From contig CAKTPM010000002.1 in the NCBI GenBank assembly GCA_934591705.1, positions 62,001 to 126,000 on the forward strand: a stretch of 64,000 bases of DNA, read 5' to 3'. Below are positions 42,023-50,523 of the stretch, in pieces. The first letter of the stretch is position 1, and the number at the start of each line of letters is the position of its first letter. The notes under the pieces were generated by a model. That model was not told the DNA's origin. It did no database searches and saw nothing but the letters and a program-made list of their open reading frames with translations. Source of the stretch: an uncultured Oscillospiraceae bacterium (GTDB taxonomy: Bacteria; Bacillota; Clostridia; Oscillospirales; Oscillospiraceae). The translations under genes and the position numbers were made by a program.

Positions 42023-43969
42023 TTATGCCTGCTGCACTGCGGGTGCTCCCGCGACGGTGGCGCAGCACGGCTCCTCCGAGAAGGTATCCTCTGCGTCCCA
42101 GTCCGCCTGCGCGTCCCACATTTCCTGATCCTCCCAGTCCTCCCATTCATCCGAGCGGGAAATTTCCCGGGCGTCGGAGAGCAGCTCCTTCAGCAGCTCC
42201 CGTGTCCGGGGGCAGCGGTTCAGGTTCAAGTTCAGGTAGCACTCGTCCCGGTAGATGTGTTCGCTGTGTTCCTCCCGGGAGGGGATGGAGAAGGTGATAT
42301 ACACATCCGCATTGCCGCCTTGGGACACATCGTAGGCGCCCTTTTCCCGGCTCTCCCGGCCCAGGGTGGTATAGAGCTCCTTTGCCTGCTCCGCCGTCAG
42401 GGAAAAGGTGTGGTCCTCCCAGTTATCCTCCTCCCGGTCGGTGAGCCCCAGATCGTGGTAGGTGCCCTCCACGATGGCGCCGGTGACGCCCTCCGCACGC
42501 CGGGGGTCATACTTGGGGAAGATGGTCTGGCTGCGCACGGTGGGATCGTTGAGGATCTCGTTTATCAGCCGGAGGGTTTCCCCGCCGACGGGGAAGTTAT
42601 ACCAGCGGCTGAGAGAGGCGCCGTTTTTCAGCTCGTAGTTCAGCCGCAGGGACACCCAGGTCTTCTCCGAGGCAGCCGTCGTCCCCATCTCCAGGGCATC
42701 GCGCTCTGCCAGAGGCAGCGCCGCCACCTTTTGGTGGAGGGTCACGATCTTCTCGATGAGGGCGGCATCCTCCACCACGGCGGTGCCGTTGGTCTCGCCG
42801 CCTACGGCCACGCTCTGCACCTGGGCGGCGGCGGGCACGCGCTTTTCATAGCCGAAGACATCCGTCCGCAGGACGGCGCACAGCCCCACCAACACCGCGC
42901 AGCAGATACAGCAGCAGATAAGCAGCCGCCGGGTAAAGACCTTGTAGCGCTTTTGCAGGAGCATCTCCACGGCGATGTAGCACAAAACCCCGAAGAGGCA
43001 CATGAACACCACCGCGCGGATGAGATCCCGCTCGCCCAAAAAGACCATCGTAAAGGCGATGCCCAGGCCCACGCCGCCGAAGAGGGCGATGACCCACTGG
43101 ACGATGGGCCGCAGCCACGAGAAGGACACGGCATCCCCCGCCGACTCGCTGGGGCGGAGGCGATAGAGGAGATAGGCCGCCAGGGCCAGCACCAGACCCA
43201 CGGCGGCATAGGCCGCCGCCGTAGAGAGGGCGTGGACAGCAAAGGAATAGGTGCCGTAGAGCTCCGGCTCGCCGCTTTGGTAGACGCTGCCGTAGTTTTG
43301 CGCCATCTGATAGGCCGGCGTGAGCAAATAGACGAACCGGGGGGAGGCGCTGCCGCCGTAATAGCCCCAATAGCCGCACTGGTGCACCAGCTCCTTCACC
43401 AGCTCCGCCCCCACGATGAACACGCAGTTGAGCCCGGCGTAGAACACCGGCACCGCCAGAAGCCAGCCGGTGATGGCGCAGCAGAGCGTGGCGAGGGAGA
43501 AGTAGAACAGCGCTGTCAGCTCCGCCACCAAGAACCAGTGGAGGCAGGCGCTCCACAGCAGAACGCCTCGGGAGGCCATCACCAAAATCACGGCCAGCAG
43601 GGTCACCGCGTGGGCCGCCGTCAGCAGGGAGAACCCGGCGGTGAAGTGGGCGGCATACTGGGTGCCCCGGGTAACGGGCAGGGCGTGCATGAACTGAGTG
43701 GAGGAGGCCTTCATCAGGTAGCTCCACACGGCCATGGCCGCGAGCACCCCGAAGATCAGGCACATCCAAAGGGCGATCATGTCCCCGTTGGACATGGCGT
43801 TTTGCAGCCGCACCGCCATGGGCATATTCTCCTGGGGCCAGGAGGTCTGCTGCCAAAGGGGCACCGGCAGGGCAACGAGCCACACCAGGGTGTAGAGGAA
43901 GGCGATGGGCCAGTAGTGGCGCCAGTCGCTGCGCAGAAGCGTCTTAAAGCACGATGTCCTTGATGGCAT
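42023..43969 (-). CDS. ABC transporter permease of system A, with large extracytoplasmic domain
   Basis: 648 residues. The N-terminal half has about ten hydrophobic segments. The C-terminal half (about 370-648) is a soluble region rich in charged residues with an acidic tail (DEWEDWEDQEMWDAQADWD). The layout fits the large ABC-2-type permeases of the YtrC/YtrF-like group. ATG at 43969 follows GGGAGG; it overlaps the ATPase gene by 26 bases. With the YtrA regulator this suggests efflux of, or resistance to, a cell-envelope compound. Confidence 0.75.
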   Translation of the reverse strand: MPSRTSCFKTLLRSDWRHYWPIAFLYTLVWLVALPVPLWQQTSWPQENMPMAVRLQNAMSNGDMIALWMCLIFGVLAAMAVWSYLMKASSTQFMHALPVTRGTQYAAHFTAGFSLLTAAHAVTLLAVILVMASRGVLLWSACLHWFLVAELTALFYFSLATLCCAITGWLLAVPVFYAGLNCVFIVGAELVKELVHQCGYWGYYGGSASPRFVYLLTPAYQMAQNYGSVYQSGEPELYGTYSFAVHALSTAAAYAAVGLVLALAAYLLYRLRPSESAGDAVSFSWLRPIVQWVIALFGGVGLGIAFTMVFLGERDLIRAVVFMCLFGVLCYIAVEMLLQKRYKVFTRRLLICCCICCAVLVGLCAVLRTDVFGYEKRVPAAAQVQSVAVGGETNGTAVVEDAALIEKIVTLHQKVAALPLAERDALEMGTTAASEKTWVSLRLNYELKNGASLSRWYNFPVGGETLRLINEILNDPTVRSQTIFPKYDPRRAEGVTGAIVEGTYHDLGLTDREEDNWEDHTFSLTAEQAKELYTTLGRESREKGAYDVSQGGNADVYITFSIPSREEHSEHIYRDECYLNLNLNRCPRTRELLKELLSDAREISRSDEWEDWEDQEMWDAQADWDAEDTFSEEPCCATVAGAPAVQQA

Positions 43970-44843
43970 AATCTGCACCTCCCATCTCATAAATAAAAAT
44001 CTCCTCCAGGGTCAGGGGGATGAGCTCCATCAAAAGGGGATGGAGCTTTTCCACCTGGGCGGTGATCTCCTGGGTCTTTCCCCGGAGAATATAGGTATAT
44101 ACCCGGCCCACATGGCTGCGGTGGAGTACCCGGAGGGTCTCGGGCAAAACGGGCTCCGTGACGCCCTCATAGGCCACCTGGAGCTTTACGGTGTTGTCCT
44201 GCAGGTCGCTGAGGGAGCGCTCCAGGAGCACCTTGCCCTGATTCATGATGCCCACATGGTCGCACACATCCTCCAGCTCCCGGAGGTTGTGGGAGCTCAC
44301 CAGCACCGTGGTGCCCCGCTCGGCCACATCCCCCAAAAGCAAGCTCCACACCTGCCGGCGCATCACGGGATCCAAGCCGTCCACCGGCTCATCCAGGATC
44401 AGCACCTCCGGCATGCAGCACATGGTCAGCCAGAAGGCGGCCTGCTTCTGCATGCCCTTGCTCATGCGCCGGAGCATCATCTTGTCGTTGAGGGGGAAGA
44501 CCTCCTTCATCTTTTCATAGCGCTCCCGGTTAAAGGCGGGATACATCCCGGCATAGACCTTGGCCATCTCGCAGATGCTGGCCTGGGGGAAGTAATACCA
44601 GTCGTCGGGGATCACGGCCATGCGACCCTTCACCGCCGGGTTTTCATAGATGGGCTGGCCGTCCAGGGTCAGCTCGCCGCTGTCGGGGCGGTAGACGCCC
44701 GTGAGGTGGCGGATGATGGTGGACTTGCCCGCGCCGTTGGGGCCCACCAGGCCGTATACCGCGCCCTGCGGCACCCGGAGGGTGGCCCCGTCCAGGGCCC
44801 GGAAGCCCCCGAAGGTCTTTACCACATTTTTCGCTTCAAGCAT
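43944..44843 (-). CDS. ABC transporter ATPase of system A
   Basis: 299 residues: Walker A GPNGAGKST near 35, signature region RRMSKGMQKQ, Walker B VLILDEPVDGLD and switch SSHN. It resembles YtrB-type ATPases. It overlaps both neighbours, so it is translationally coupled in the order regulator, ATPase, permease. Confidence 0.92.
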   Translation of the reverse strand: MLEAKNVVKTFGGFRALDGATLRVPQGAVYGLVGPNGAGKSTIIRHLTGVYRPDSGELTLDGQPIYENPAVKGRMAVIPDDWYYFPQASICEMAKVYAGMYPAFNRERYEKMKEVFPLNDKMMLRRMSKGMQKQAAFWLTMCCMPEVLILDEPVDGLDPVMRRQVWSLLLGDVAERGTTVLVSSHNLRELEDVCDHVGIMNQGKVLLERSLSDLQDNTVKLQVAYEGVTEPVLPETLRVLHRSHVGRVYTYILRGKTQEITAQVEKLHPLLMELIPLTLEEIFIYEMGGADYAIKDIVL

Positions 44844-45201
44844 CGTTTTGTCCTCCCTTCCACAGGGCCAAAAGCTCCTGCTCCGTCACGCCCATGGCCC
44901 GCAGCTCCCCGAAGAGGGGCACGAGCTTTTCCTCCAGCTCCCGGCGGCGCGCCACGTGCTGGGCCGTGCCCTGGGCCACAAAGCTGCCCTTGCCGGTGAC
45001 GGAGACCACATAGCCCTCCTGCTCCAGCTCGCCATAGGCCCGGGCGATGGTGTTGGGGTTGATGGCCAGCTCCGAGGCCAGGGCCCGGACGCTGGGCAGC
45101 TTTTCCCCGGGCTCCAGCACCCCGGTGACCATGAGCTTCCGAAGGCCGTCCTTGACCTGCTGGTAGATGGGCCGGGCGTCCCGATAGTCCAGATGGATCA
45201 C
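44836..45201 (-). CDS. YtrA-type GntR regulator of system A
   Basis: 121 residues: winged helix with KLPSVRALASELAINPNTIARAYGELEQEGYV and a short C-terminal helical dimerisation tail, the YtrA subfamily. A GTG at 45201 after AAAGGAGCG is preferred; the longer open frame would begin inside the operator. The family represses its own ABC operon and is relieved by envelope-active compounds. Confidence 0.9.
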   Translation of the reverse strand: MIHLDYRDARPIYQQVKDGLRKLMVTGVLEPGEKLPSVRALASELAINPNTIARAYGELEQEGYVVSVTGKGSFVAQGTAQHVARRRELEEKLVPLFGELRAMGVTEQELLALWKGGQNDA

Positions 45202-45223
45202 GCGGCATCGCTCCTTTCCGCAA

Positions 45224-45275
45224 AGTGTACTAATCGTGTTAGTACACTTATAGCACACTCTTTTTTTGCTGTCAA
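45224..45275 (-). promoter_or_regulatory. System A promoter and YtrA operator
   Basis: Minus-strand TTGACA (45270-45275), a 17-nt spacer and TATAAG (45247-45252). Immediately downstream is a perfect inverted repeat AGTGTACTAA-N5-TTAGTACACT (45224-45248), placed over the start point. Confidence 0.88.
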
Positions 45276-45368
45276 GCCCCGAAGGCGGAAATTTTTTCTT
45301 TTCTTTTTCGGGATTTCGGGTATAATAGGGAGGTGATTTGCAAATTACCGCCCAAGGAGGTATCTATT

Positions 45369-46397
45369 ATGCAGCTTTCTGCACTGCTGCGCGCGGCCAA
45401 GGGCCGGGGCGATATGCTGGGGCATATGCGCCGCACCGCCCGGGAGGCCCACGCCATCTGCGGCCGCCCCACCGCCGCGCTGTTTTTCGACATCGCCTCC
45501 TGCGCCGCCAAGTACGGCGCAGGGCCCACGGACTATATGATGCTGCGGTTTTATGAGTGCTCCGCCGCCGAGCGGGCCACCTATCTCACCCGCCTGCGGT
45601 CGGCGGCCTTTGTCAAGCGGGTCAACGACCGGGCGGATGCCCCCGTTTTCAACGACAAGAACACCTTTTCCGAAAAGTTCCGGGACCTGATGGGCCGGGA
45701 GACCTTTGACCTGCGCACCGGCTCCTTCCAGGATTTCTGCCGCTTTGCCCAGGGAAAGGACGCCCTCATGGCCAAGCCCGTGGACGCCGACTGCGGCCGG
45801 GGCATCGAAAAGCTCTGGACCCGGGACTTTGCCGACGCAAAAGCCCTCTGGGACTATCTCAAGGATCCCCAGAAGCCCTTCGGCATTGCCGAGGAGGTGC
45901 TCGTCCAGCACCCGGACATGGCGGCGCTGCACCCCCAGTCCGTGAACTGCGTGCGTATCGCCACCTTCGTAAAGGACGACGGCACCCCCACGGTGATCTA
46001 TGCCGCCTGCAAGGCCGGCTCCGGCGACGCGGCCTGCGACAATACGGGCCGCGGCGGCATCACCTGCCGGCTGGACATCGACAGCGGCACCATTATTTCC
46101 AACGGCCACTCCGAGGAGCTGGAGGAGTATACCGCCCACCCGGACACGGGCATCACCCTCCGGGGCTTCCGCATCCCCCTGGCAGCGGAGTGCCGGGCCC
46201 TGGCTCTGAAGGCCGCCCTGCGCTATCCCCGGTTCCGCTATGTGGGCTGGGACATCTGCATCACCCCCACGGGGCCGGTGCTCATCGAGGGCAACGACTA
46301 TCCCGGCTACGACCTGGCCCAGATGCCCGACCGGGACGCTCCCCATCCCCGGGAGGGCCTCATCCCCCGCTTTACGGAGCAGGGTATCGAGATCTGA
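45369..46397 (+). CDS. ATP-grasp protein, sugar-transfer-associated (PF14397-like)
   Basis: 342 residues. A helical N-terminal part is followed by an ATP-grasp fold: FNDKNTFSEKF, LMAKPVDADCGRGIEKL, VLVQHPDMAALHPQSVNCVRIATF, GRGGI and the acidic metal site VLIEGNDYPGYD. Members occur in polysaccharide or capsule gene clusters and probably ligate an amino group or peptide to a sugar; the substrate is unknown. AAGGAGG precedes the ATG. A TATAAT -10 box is at 45321-45326. The next gene, srtB, starts 33 bp downstream. Confidence 0.78.
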   Translation: MQLSALLRAAKGRGDMLGHMRRTAREAHAICGRPTAALFFDIASCAAKYGAGPTDYMMLRFYECSAAERATYLTRLRSAAFVKRVNDRADAPVFNDKNTFSEKFRDLMGRETFDLRTGSFQDFCRFAQGKDALMAKPVDADCGRGIEKLWTRDFADAKALWDYLKDPQKPFGIAEEVLVQHPDMAALHPQSVNCVRIATFVKDDGTPTVIYAACKAGSGDAACDNTGRGGITCRLDIDSGTIISNGHSEELEEYTAHPDTGITLRGFRIPLAAECRALALKAALRYPRFRYVGWDICITPTGPVLIEGNDYPGYDLAQMPDRDAPHPREGLIPRFTEQGIEI

Positions 46398-46430
46398 CCC
46401 CGGCAAAATAAAACAAAGGAAAATAGAGAG

Positions 46431-47237
46431 ATGAAATACACAAGATGGCTCCTGCTCCCGGCGGCCATGGCCCTTTCCCTGGCGCTGATCTTCGCCGTTG
46501 ACCGCTATCTCCCCGCCCCGCCGCCGGCCTCCCTGATCGACCTGCCGGCGGAGGTGACGGTGCCCCTGGAACTGCCCGCCGCCCCGGACTCCGTGAAGCT
46601 GCTGGAGGCCGCCTCCGTATACGCGGATATCTGGCGGCAGCGCAATCCCGCCCCGGCCCAGGAGGCCGCCGCCACCGGCGGCTATGTCTACACCGGGGGC
46701 ACCTCCGTGGACTTTGACGCCCTGCGGGCCTGGAACAGCGACATCGTGGCCTATATCTACAGCCCCGGCACCCCCATCAGCTACCCGGTGGCCTGGACAG
46801 GGGACGACTATTATCTCCACACCAACCTCAACCACCAGGAGAGCGCCTGGGGCGCCATCTACATCGCCAAGGAGAACTCCACCACCTTCTCCGACGGCAA
46901 CACCATCCTCTACGGCCACCACATGAAGGATCGCAGCATGTTCGCCTCCATCGACAGCTACAAGCGGGGCAGCAGCTACTATAACGCCCACCCGGTGATG
47001 TATGTCTACACCCCCGCCCAGAGCTACCGGGTGGATGTGTTCGCGGGGTTCTCCTGCCCCGCCTATGACGAGGTGTTCTCCACCGGCTTCACCGCCCAGC
47101 AGATCAGCGACTTTAAGAGCCGCAGCACCTTCTCCTCCGATGTGACCCCCTCCCACAACACCATCACCCTGTGCACCTGCTCCTATGAGCAGGACAACTG
47201 GCGCTATGTGCTCCTGGGCGACCTGGTGCCCATGTAA
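46431..47237 (+). CDS. srtB: Class B sortase
   Basis: 268 residues: one N-terminal signal-anchor (about 5-24), a Pro-rich linker, then the sortase barrel. Catalytic residues are His in LYGHHMKD, Cys in LCTCSYE and Arg in DNWRYVLLGD. It would cut a sorting signal and join the protein to peptidoglycan or pilin. No substrate with a recognisable sorting motif is found in the window. Confidence 0.92.
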   Translation: MKYTRWLLLPAAMALSLALIFAVDRYLPAPPPASLIDLPAEVTVPLELPAAPDSVKLLEAASVYADIWRQRNPAPAQEAAATGGYVYTGGTSVDFDALRAWNSDIVAYIYSPGTPISYPVAWTGDDYYLHTNLNHQESAWGAIYIAKENSTTFSDGNTILYGHHMKDRSMFASIDSYKRGSSYYNAHPVMYVYTPAQSYRVDVFAGFSCPAYDEVFSTGFTAQQISDFKSRSTFSSDVTPSHNTITLCTCSYEQDNWRYVLLGDLVPM

Positions 47238-47249
47238 GGAGGCGGGGAC

Positions 47250-47489
47250 ATGAAGAAGATCAAAAGCTCCCACAACGCCCCCTGGCTGGTAACGCTGCTG
47301 GTGCTGGGCATCCTGCTGGTGATGGGGGCCTACCGCCTTTTTTCCCTCCTCTGCGAGCTGCCCTCTATGGCCGGGGCCGGGCACATCCTTTTGGCCGTCC
47401 TCTCGGCGGCGCTGGCCCTGGGCGGCGTGCTTCTGGCGCGCGCCGCGTTTCAGCGGCTCAAAGAGCTGCGGGACGAAGGCGAGCTATAA
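47250..47489 (+). CDS. Small two-helix membrane protein after srtB
   Basis: 79 residues with two hydrophobic segments (about 12-32 and 43-64) and a charged C-terminus (RLKELRDEGEL). It starts 12 bp after srtB with GGAGGCGGGG upstream and ends before a strong terminator. I do not recognise a family; co-transcription with srtB suggests an envelope role. Confidence 0.7.
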   Translation: MKKIKSSHNAPWLVTLLVLGILLVMGAYRLFSLLCELPSMAGAGHILLAVLSAALALGGVLLARAAFQRLKELRDEGEL

Positions 47490-47513
47490 GGCCGCCCTCT
47501 CTGCAAAGCAAAG

Positions 47514-47545
47514 AAAAAAGCTCCGACAGTGTCGGAGCTTTTTTG
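47514..47545. terminator. Bidirectional terminator
   Basis: AAAAAAGCTCCGACA/TGTCGGAGCTTTTTT hairpin between srtB and divIC operons. Confidence 0.92.
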
Positions 47546-47557
47546 CGTCATATGCAC

Positions 47558-47860
47558 TTAGCGGTTGGGATCCACAAAGAGCCGGGCGCCGTCCTCATAC
47601 CAGCCCAGGGCCCGGGCCAGGGACTTGATGAAGTCCTCGTCGTCCTTTTTCTCCAGGTCCTCCCGAAGGGCCTCATTGTCCTCCTGCAGCTCCTGCCGCT
47701 GCTGAGCCAGGAGGGCCTCCTGCTCCTTGGCCGTGTCCAGCTTCCAGTAGACCTTGAGGATCTGCACCCCCAGGATCACCGCCAGCACCGCCGCCGCCAT
47801 AATGAGCAGGGGGTTATGGCGCCGGGGCGCTTTTTTCTTTTTCTCGCGGGTCCGGCTCAT
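47558..47860 (-). CDS. divIC: Septum formation initiator DivIC/FtsB-like
   Basis: 100 residues: basic cytoplasmic N-terminus, one membrane helix (about 17-36), then a coiled coil (about 38-75) and the short C-terminal region ending GWYEDGARLFVDPN. It belongs to the divisome FtsL-DivIC-DivIB complex. It overlaps yabQ by 47 bases, an unusually long overlap. The order rqcP-yabP-yabQ-divIC is the same as in Bacillus subtilis. Confidence 0.87.
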   Translation of the reverse strand: MSRTREKKKKAPRRHNPLLIMAAAVLAVILGVQILKVYWKLDTAKEQEALLAQQRQELQEDNEALREDLEKKDDEDFIKSLARALGWYEDGARLFVDPNR

Positions 47861-48341
47861 GGGCGGCTCCTTTCCTCCGGCGGCGTTCCACCGTCCGGAC
47901 AGTTCTCTTCCCACCCATTGTAGCGCACCGGCGGCAGAAAAGAAAGCCCTTTTTTACCGCCGGGGCCGATTTTTTCACCGCCGCCGCGGCCCAGCGCACC
48001 GGCGTGAGGAAAAGCCGCACCGCCCAGACCGCCGCCTCCGCCCAGGCATCCCACAGCTCCCGGCAGTAGCCGGAGGGCAGCGCGAACCAGAAAACGGCGC
48101 CGAGCACCAGGCCCGCCACCATGTAGATACGCAGGGCGCCGCCGCCCTTCACCGCGCACAGATACAGCAGCACCCAGGCCGCCGCCAGGACGAAAAGCGC
48201 GTCCAGCAGGTGGGTGAGGGGGGCGCTGCTCCGCCGCCGCAGGCGCACCGCCCGCAGCAGGTCATAGAGGAGCCCGCCCCCCATCCCCAAGGAGAGACAC
48301 AGCAAAAGCGTGCGGCCCTGGGCGGCAATGTCCAGCTCCAT
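47814..48341 (-). CDS. yabQ: Spore cortex biosynthesis protein YabQ
   Basis: 175 residues with four to five membrane segments, beginning MELDIAAQGRTLLLCLSLGM and including GGGLLYDLLRAVRLRRR, the usual YabQ pattern. In B. subtilis YabQ sits in the outer forespore membrane and is needed for cortex formation. ATG at 48341 overlaps the yabP stop. Confidence 0.85.
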   Translation of the reverse strand: MELDIAAQGRTLLLCLSLGMGGGLLYDLLRAVRLRRRSSAPLTHLLDALFVLAAAWVLLYLCAVKGGGALRIYMVAGLVLGAVFWFALPSGYCRELWDAWAEAAVWAVRLFLTPVRWAAAAVKKSAPAVKKGFLFCRRCATMGGKRTVRTVERRRRKGAAHEPDPREKEKSAPAP

Positions 48342-48628
48342 CAGCCGAAGAGCCGCTGCCAAAAGCCGCCGGCCCGCTCCGCCGCCGTGTCCTCATAGGC
48401 GAAGCTCTCCAGGCGGCCCTCCACCTGGAGCTCGCCGCCATCCAAGCTCAGCTTGCCGATGTGCAGTCCCTGGCCGGTGACCACCAAAAGCCCCGCGCAG
48501 GTGCTCATGACCACGGCGCTGTCATCGAAGCGCTCCACATCCTCCACGCCGGACACCGTCAGGTGCTCGCGGCCCTCCAAAACCAGCCGGTGCTGCAGGG
48601 GCACCCCGGCGGCTGCTTCATATGGCAT
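48341..48628 (-). CDS. yabP: Sporulation protein YabP
   Basis: 95 residues, the YabP/YqfC fold, with HRLVLEGREHLTVSGVEDVERFDD and a C-terminal region SLDGGELQVEGRLESFAYED. Required for spore coat/cortex assembly in B. subtilis. Its start codon lies only 5 bases past the T tract of a perfect terminator-like hairpin that includes its Shine-Dalgarno. Confidence 0.88.
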   Translation of the reverse strand: MPYEAAAGVPLQHRLVLEGREHLTVSGVEDVERFDDSAVVMSTCAGLLVVTGQGLHIGKLSLDGGELQVEGRLESFAYEDTAAERAGGFWQRLFG

Positions 48629-48671
48629 AAAAACTCCCCCATACACTTGATGGTACAGTGTATGGGGGAGT
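48629..48671 (-). terminator. Terminator-like hairpin between rqcP and yabP that also covers the yabP SD
   Basis: Perfect 15-bp stem ACTCCCCCATACACT/AGTGTATGGGGGAGT, 9-nt loop, TTTTT on the minus strand, then ATG. The distal arm contains GGGGGAG, the only ribosome-binding site for yabP. Confidence 0.85.
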
Positions 48672-48697
48672 TGTCCCGAATATGCTTCGCGGGGCGC

Positions 48698-48937
48698 TTA
48701 TACCTGCCGGTACATGGCGGCGGCCTCCGCCTTGCCGGCATTTTCGTTGAGGGAGAGCACCTCCACGGAAACGGTGTTCTGCCCCAGGCGCAGGGTGATG
48801 ACATCCCCCAGCTTTACATCGTAGCTGGCCCGGGCCACCTTCCCGTTGACGCTCACCCGCTCGTTGTCGCAGGCCTCATTGGCCACGGTGCGGCGCTTGA
48901 TGAGCCGCGAGACCTTCAAATATTTATCCAGCCGCAT
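48698..48937 (-). CDS. rqcP: RNA-binding S4-domain protein RqcP
   Basis: 79 residues, almost entirely one S4 domain (MRLDKYLKVSRLIKRRTVANEAC, RVSVNGKVARASYDVKLGD). RqcP works with RqcH in bacterial ribosome-associated quality control, adding C-terminal poly-alanine tails to stalled chains. Its place upstream of yabP-yabQ-divIC is conserved. Confidence 0.9.
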   Translation of the reverse strand: MRLDKYLKVSRLIKRRTVANEACDNERVSVNGKVARASYDVKLGDVITLRLGQNTVSVEVLSLNENAGKAEAAAMYRQV

Positions 48938-48993
48938 GGTCTGTTCCTCCTATGGCGCGGCGTCCTGCCGCGGTTTTCCTCATTATACCACGC

Positions 48994-50523
48994 TCAATCC
49001 TCCCAGGCAAGAGAGGGCACCAGGGCGACATTGCACAGATCGCCGGGGACGGCGGGATCCAGCTGCCGGTCAATGGGCAGGACGGTCTGCTCGCCATAGA
49101 GAAGGCCGCCGGCGCCGTAAACATGGAGGTTCACGGCGGTGCTGTCATCATACCACGCGATGGCGAGTTTATGGTCGCGATAGCACATGGGCAGGGTGGT
49201 GAAGTCGCTGGGATAGCTCGCCGCCAGCGGGAAAAAGACGCGGAAGTAGGTGCCCCCTTTCTCTTTCGGGGACTCGTCTCCGAGCATCCAGTAAAAGCGC
49301 CCATCCTCGCGGTTTTGGCGCAGCTGCGCCATCCGGCACCGGAAATCTATGGCGTAGGCGCCGTCCTCCGGGGTGAGCACCGTGAGCTCCTCGCCCACGG
49401 CCAGGGCCAGAAAGTCCCGCTCCGAGTGGACATACACCGCCGGGTAGTCCACATAGTCCACGGTGTATTCACCGTCATTAAGATAGTAGGTGACGGATCC
49501 CTCCACGGTCTGCAGCGACCCTAAGGGGATGCAGGCCAGCTCCTGACAGGTGGTGCCGTCCAGCACCCGCAGCACGGCCTGGCCCTCCTCCGCCGTCACC
49601 AGAAGAAATTGGCTTTCATCGGCGCTGCGGGCAAAGGCCAGCACCGCCTGCTTTTCAATGTCCAGCGGGAAGACCAGGGCCGCGGCATCCACACGGGGAC
49701 GCTCCCGGACCAGCCCCTCCTGGGGGTAATCGGTCTTTTCCAGCGGGATGCGCCAGATGCCGAAGCCCTTGGGCGCCCAGTCCGCCTGGGGGTCGGCGTC
49801 GGCGGCAAAGCACACCGCGAGATAGAGGGCGTTTTCCTCCCGGAGGGGCAGGCAGCCGAAGCGGTGTGCCATGCGCAGGGGATCCGCCGTCATATAGGCG
49901 TTGTCAGGGTTCTTGCCGCTTTTGTAGTAGTAGACCGAGAGGGTGTCCTGCGCCTCCACGGGCACCTGCAGCAGGGGGAACGCCGCTCCTTGGCGGTTTT
50001 CGTCCTTCCAGTACTTTTCGGCGGTGAGGGAGGGCAGGTTGTAGAGCCCGGAGCCGACGGAGTAAGAATAACTGTAGCTCATGCCCAGCCAGAGGGGATA
50101 GGTCGCAAAGTAGTCCCCGGTGGGGATCTCCACGGTGCCCTCGCCGCCGGTTTTCTCCCGGGCAACGCGGGTCAGGGGGTCATTTTCATCGTAGCGGTTG
50201 CAAAAGCGCAGGGCCAGCTGGGGCTGCGCCGCCGATGCATCCCAAAACATCTCCCGCCGGGGGACCACCTCTTTGGTGTGATAGGAAAAGCGGGTCTCGT
50301 CCGTGTCCGCCGCCGGGTCCCGGAGGGTGCTCCAAAGGAGCCGCCGGTTGTGGAGAAGTTCGCTGCCCACGGTGATGCCCCGGGCGGCAGCGGCATCCCC
50401 CACGGAGGCGGTGACCTCCGGGCGGATGGCCTCGCCCTGCCTGCTCAGGCAAAGAGCGCCGCCCGCCAGCACCGCCGCCGCCAGGGCCAGACACAGCACG
50501 CACAAAGCCAGATAGCGTTTCAT
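48994..50523 (-). CDS. Exported protein of unknown function in ABC system B
   Basis: 509 residues. One N-terminal hydrophobic helix (about 4-24) acts as signal or anchor; no lipobox in standard form. The rest is extracytoplasmic and rich in aromatic and acidic residues (YSYSYSVGSGLYNLP, DGEYTVDYVDYPAVYVH) with several short repeats that suggest a beta-propeller-like or WD-like fold; this is only a visual impression. It is the last gene of the operon and overlaps the ATPase by 4 bases. It may sense or bind the compound handled by the transporter. No family recognised. Confidence 0.7.
   Translation of the reverse strand: MKRYLALCVLCLALAAAVLAGGALCLSRQGEAIRPEVTASVGDAAAARGITVGSELLHNRRLLWSTLRDPAADTDETRFSYHTKEVVPRREMFWDASAAQPQLALRFCNRYDENDPLTRVAREKTGGEGTVEIPTGDYFATYPLWLGMSYSYSYSVGSGLYNLPSLTAEKYWKDENRQGAAFPLLQVPVEAQDTLSVYYYKSGKNPDNAYMTADPLRMAHRFGCLPLREENALYLAVCFAADADPQADWAPKGFGIWRIPLEKTDYPQEGLVRERPRVDAAALVFPLDIEKQAVLAFARSADESQFLLVTAEEGQAVLRVLDGTTCQELACIPLGSLQTVEGSVTYYLNDGEYTVDYVDYPAVYVHSERDFLALAVGEELTVLTPEDGAYAIDFRCRMAQLRQNREDGRFYWMLGDESPKEKGGTYFRVFFPLAASYPSDFTTLPMCYRDHKLAIAWYDDSTAVNLHVYGAGGLLYGEQTVLPIDRQLDPAVPGDLCNVALVPSLAWED

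Noticed and set aside
46431..47237. The dockerin protein or DHHW protein as sortase B substrate.
   Set aside because: Neither has a C-terminal sorting motif with hydrophobic helix and basic tail.
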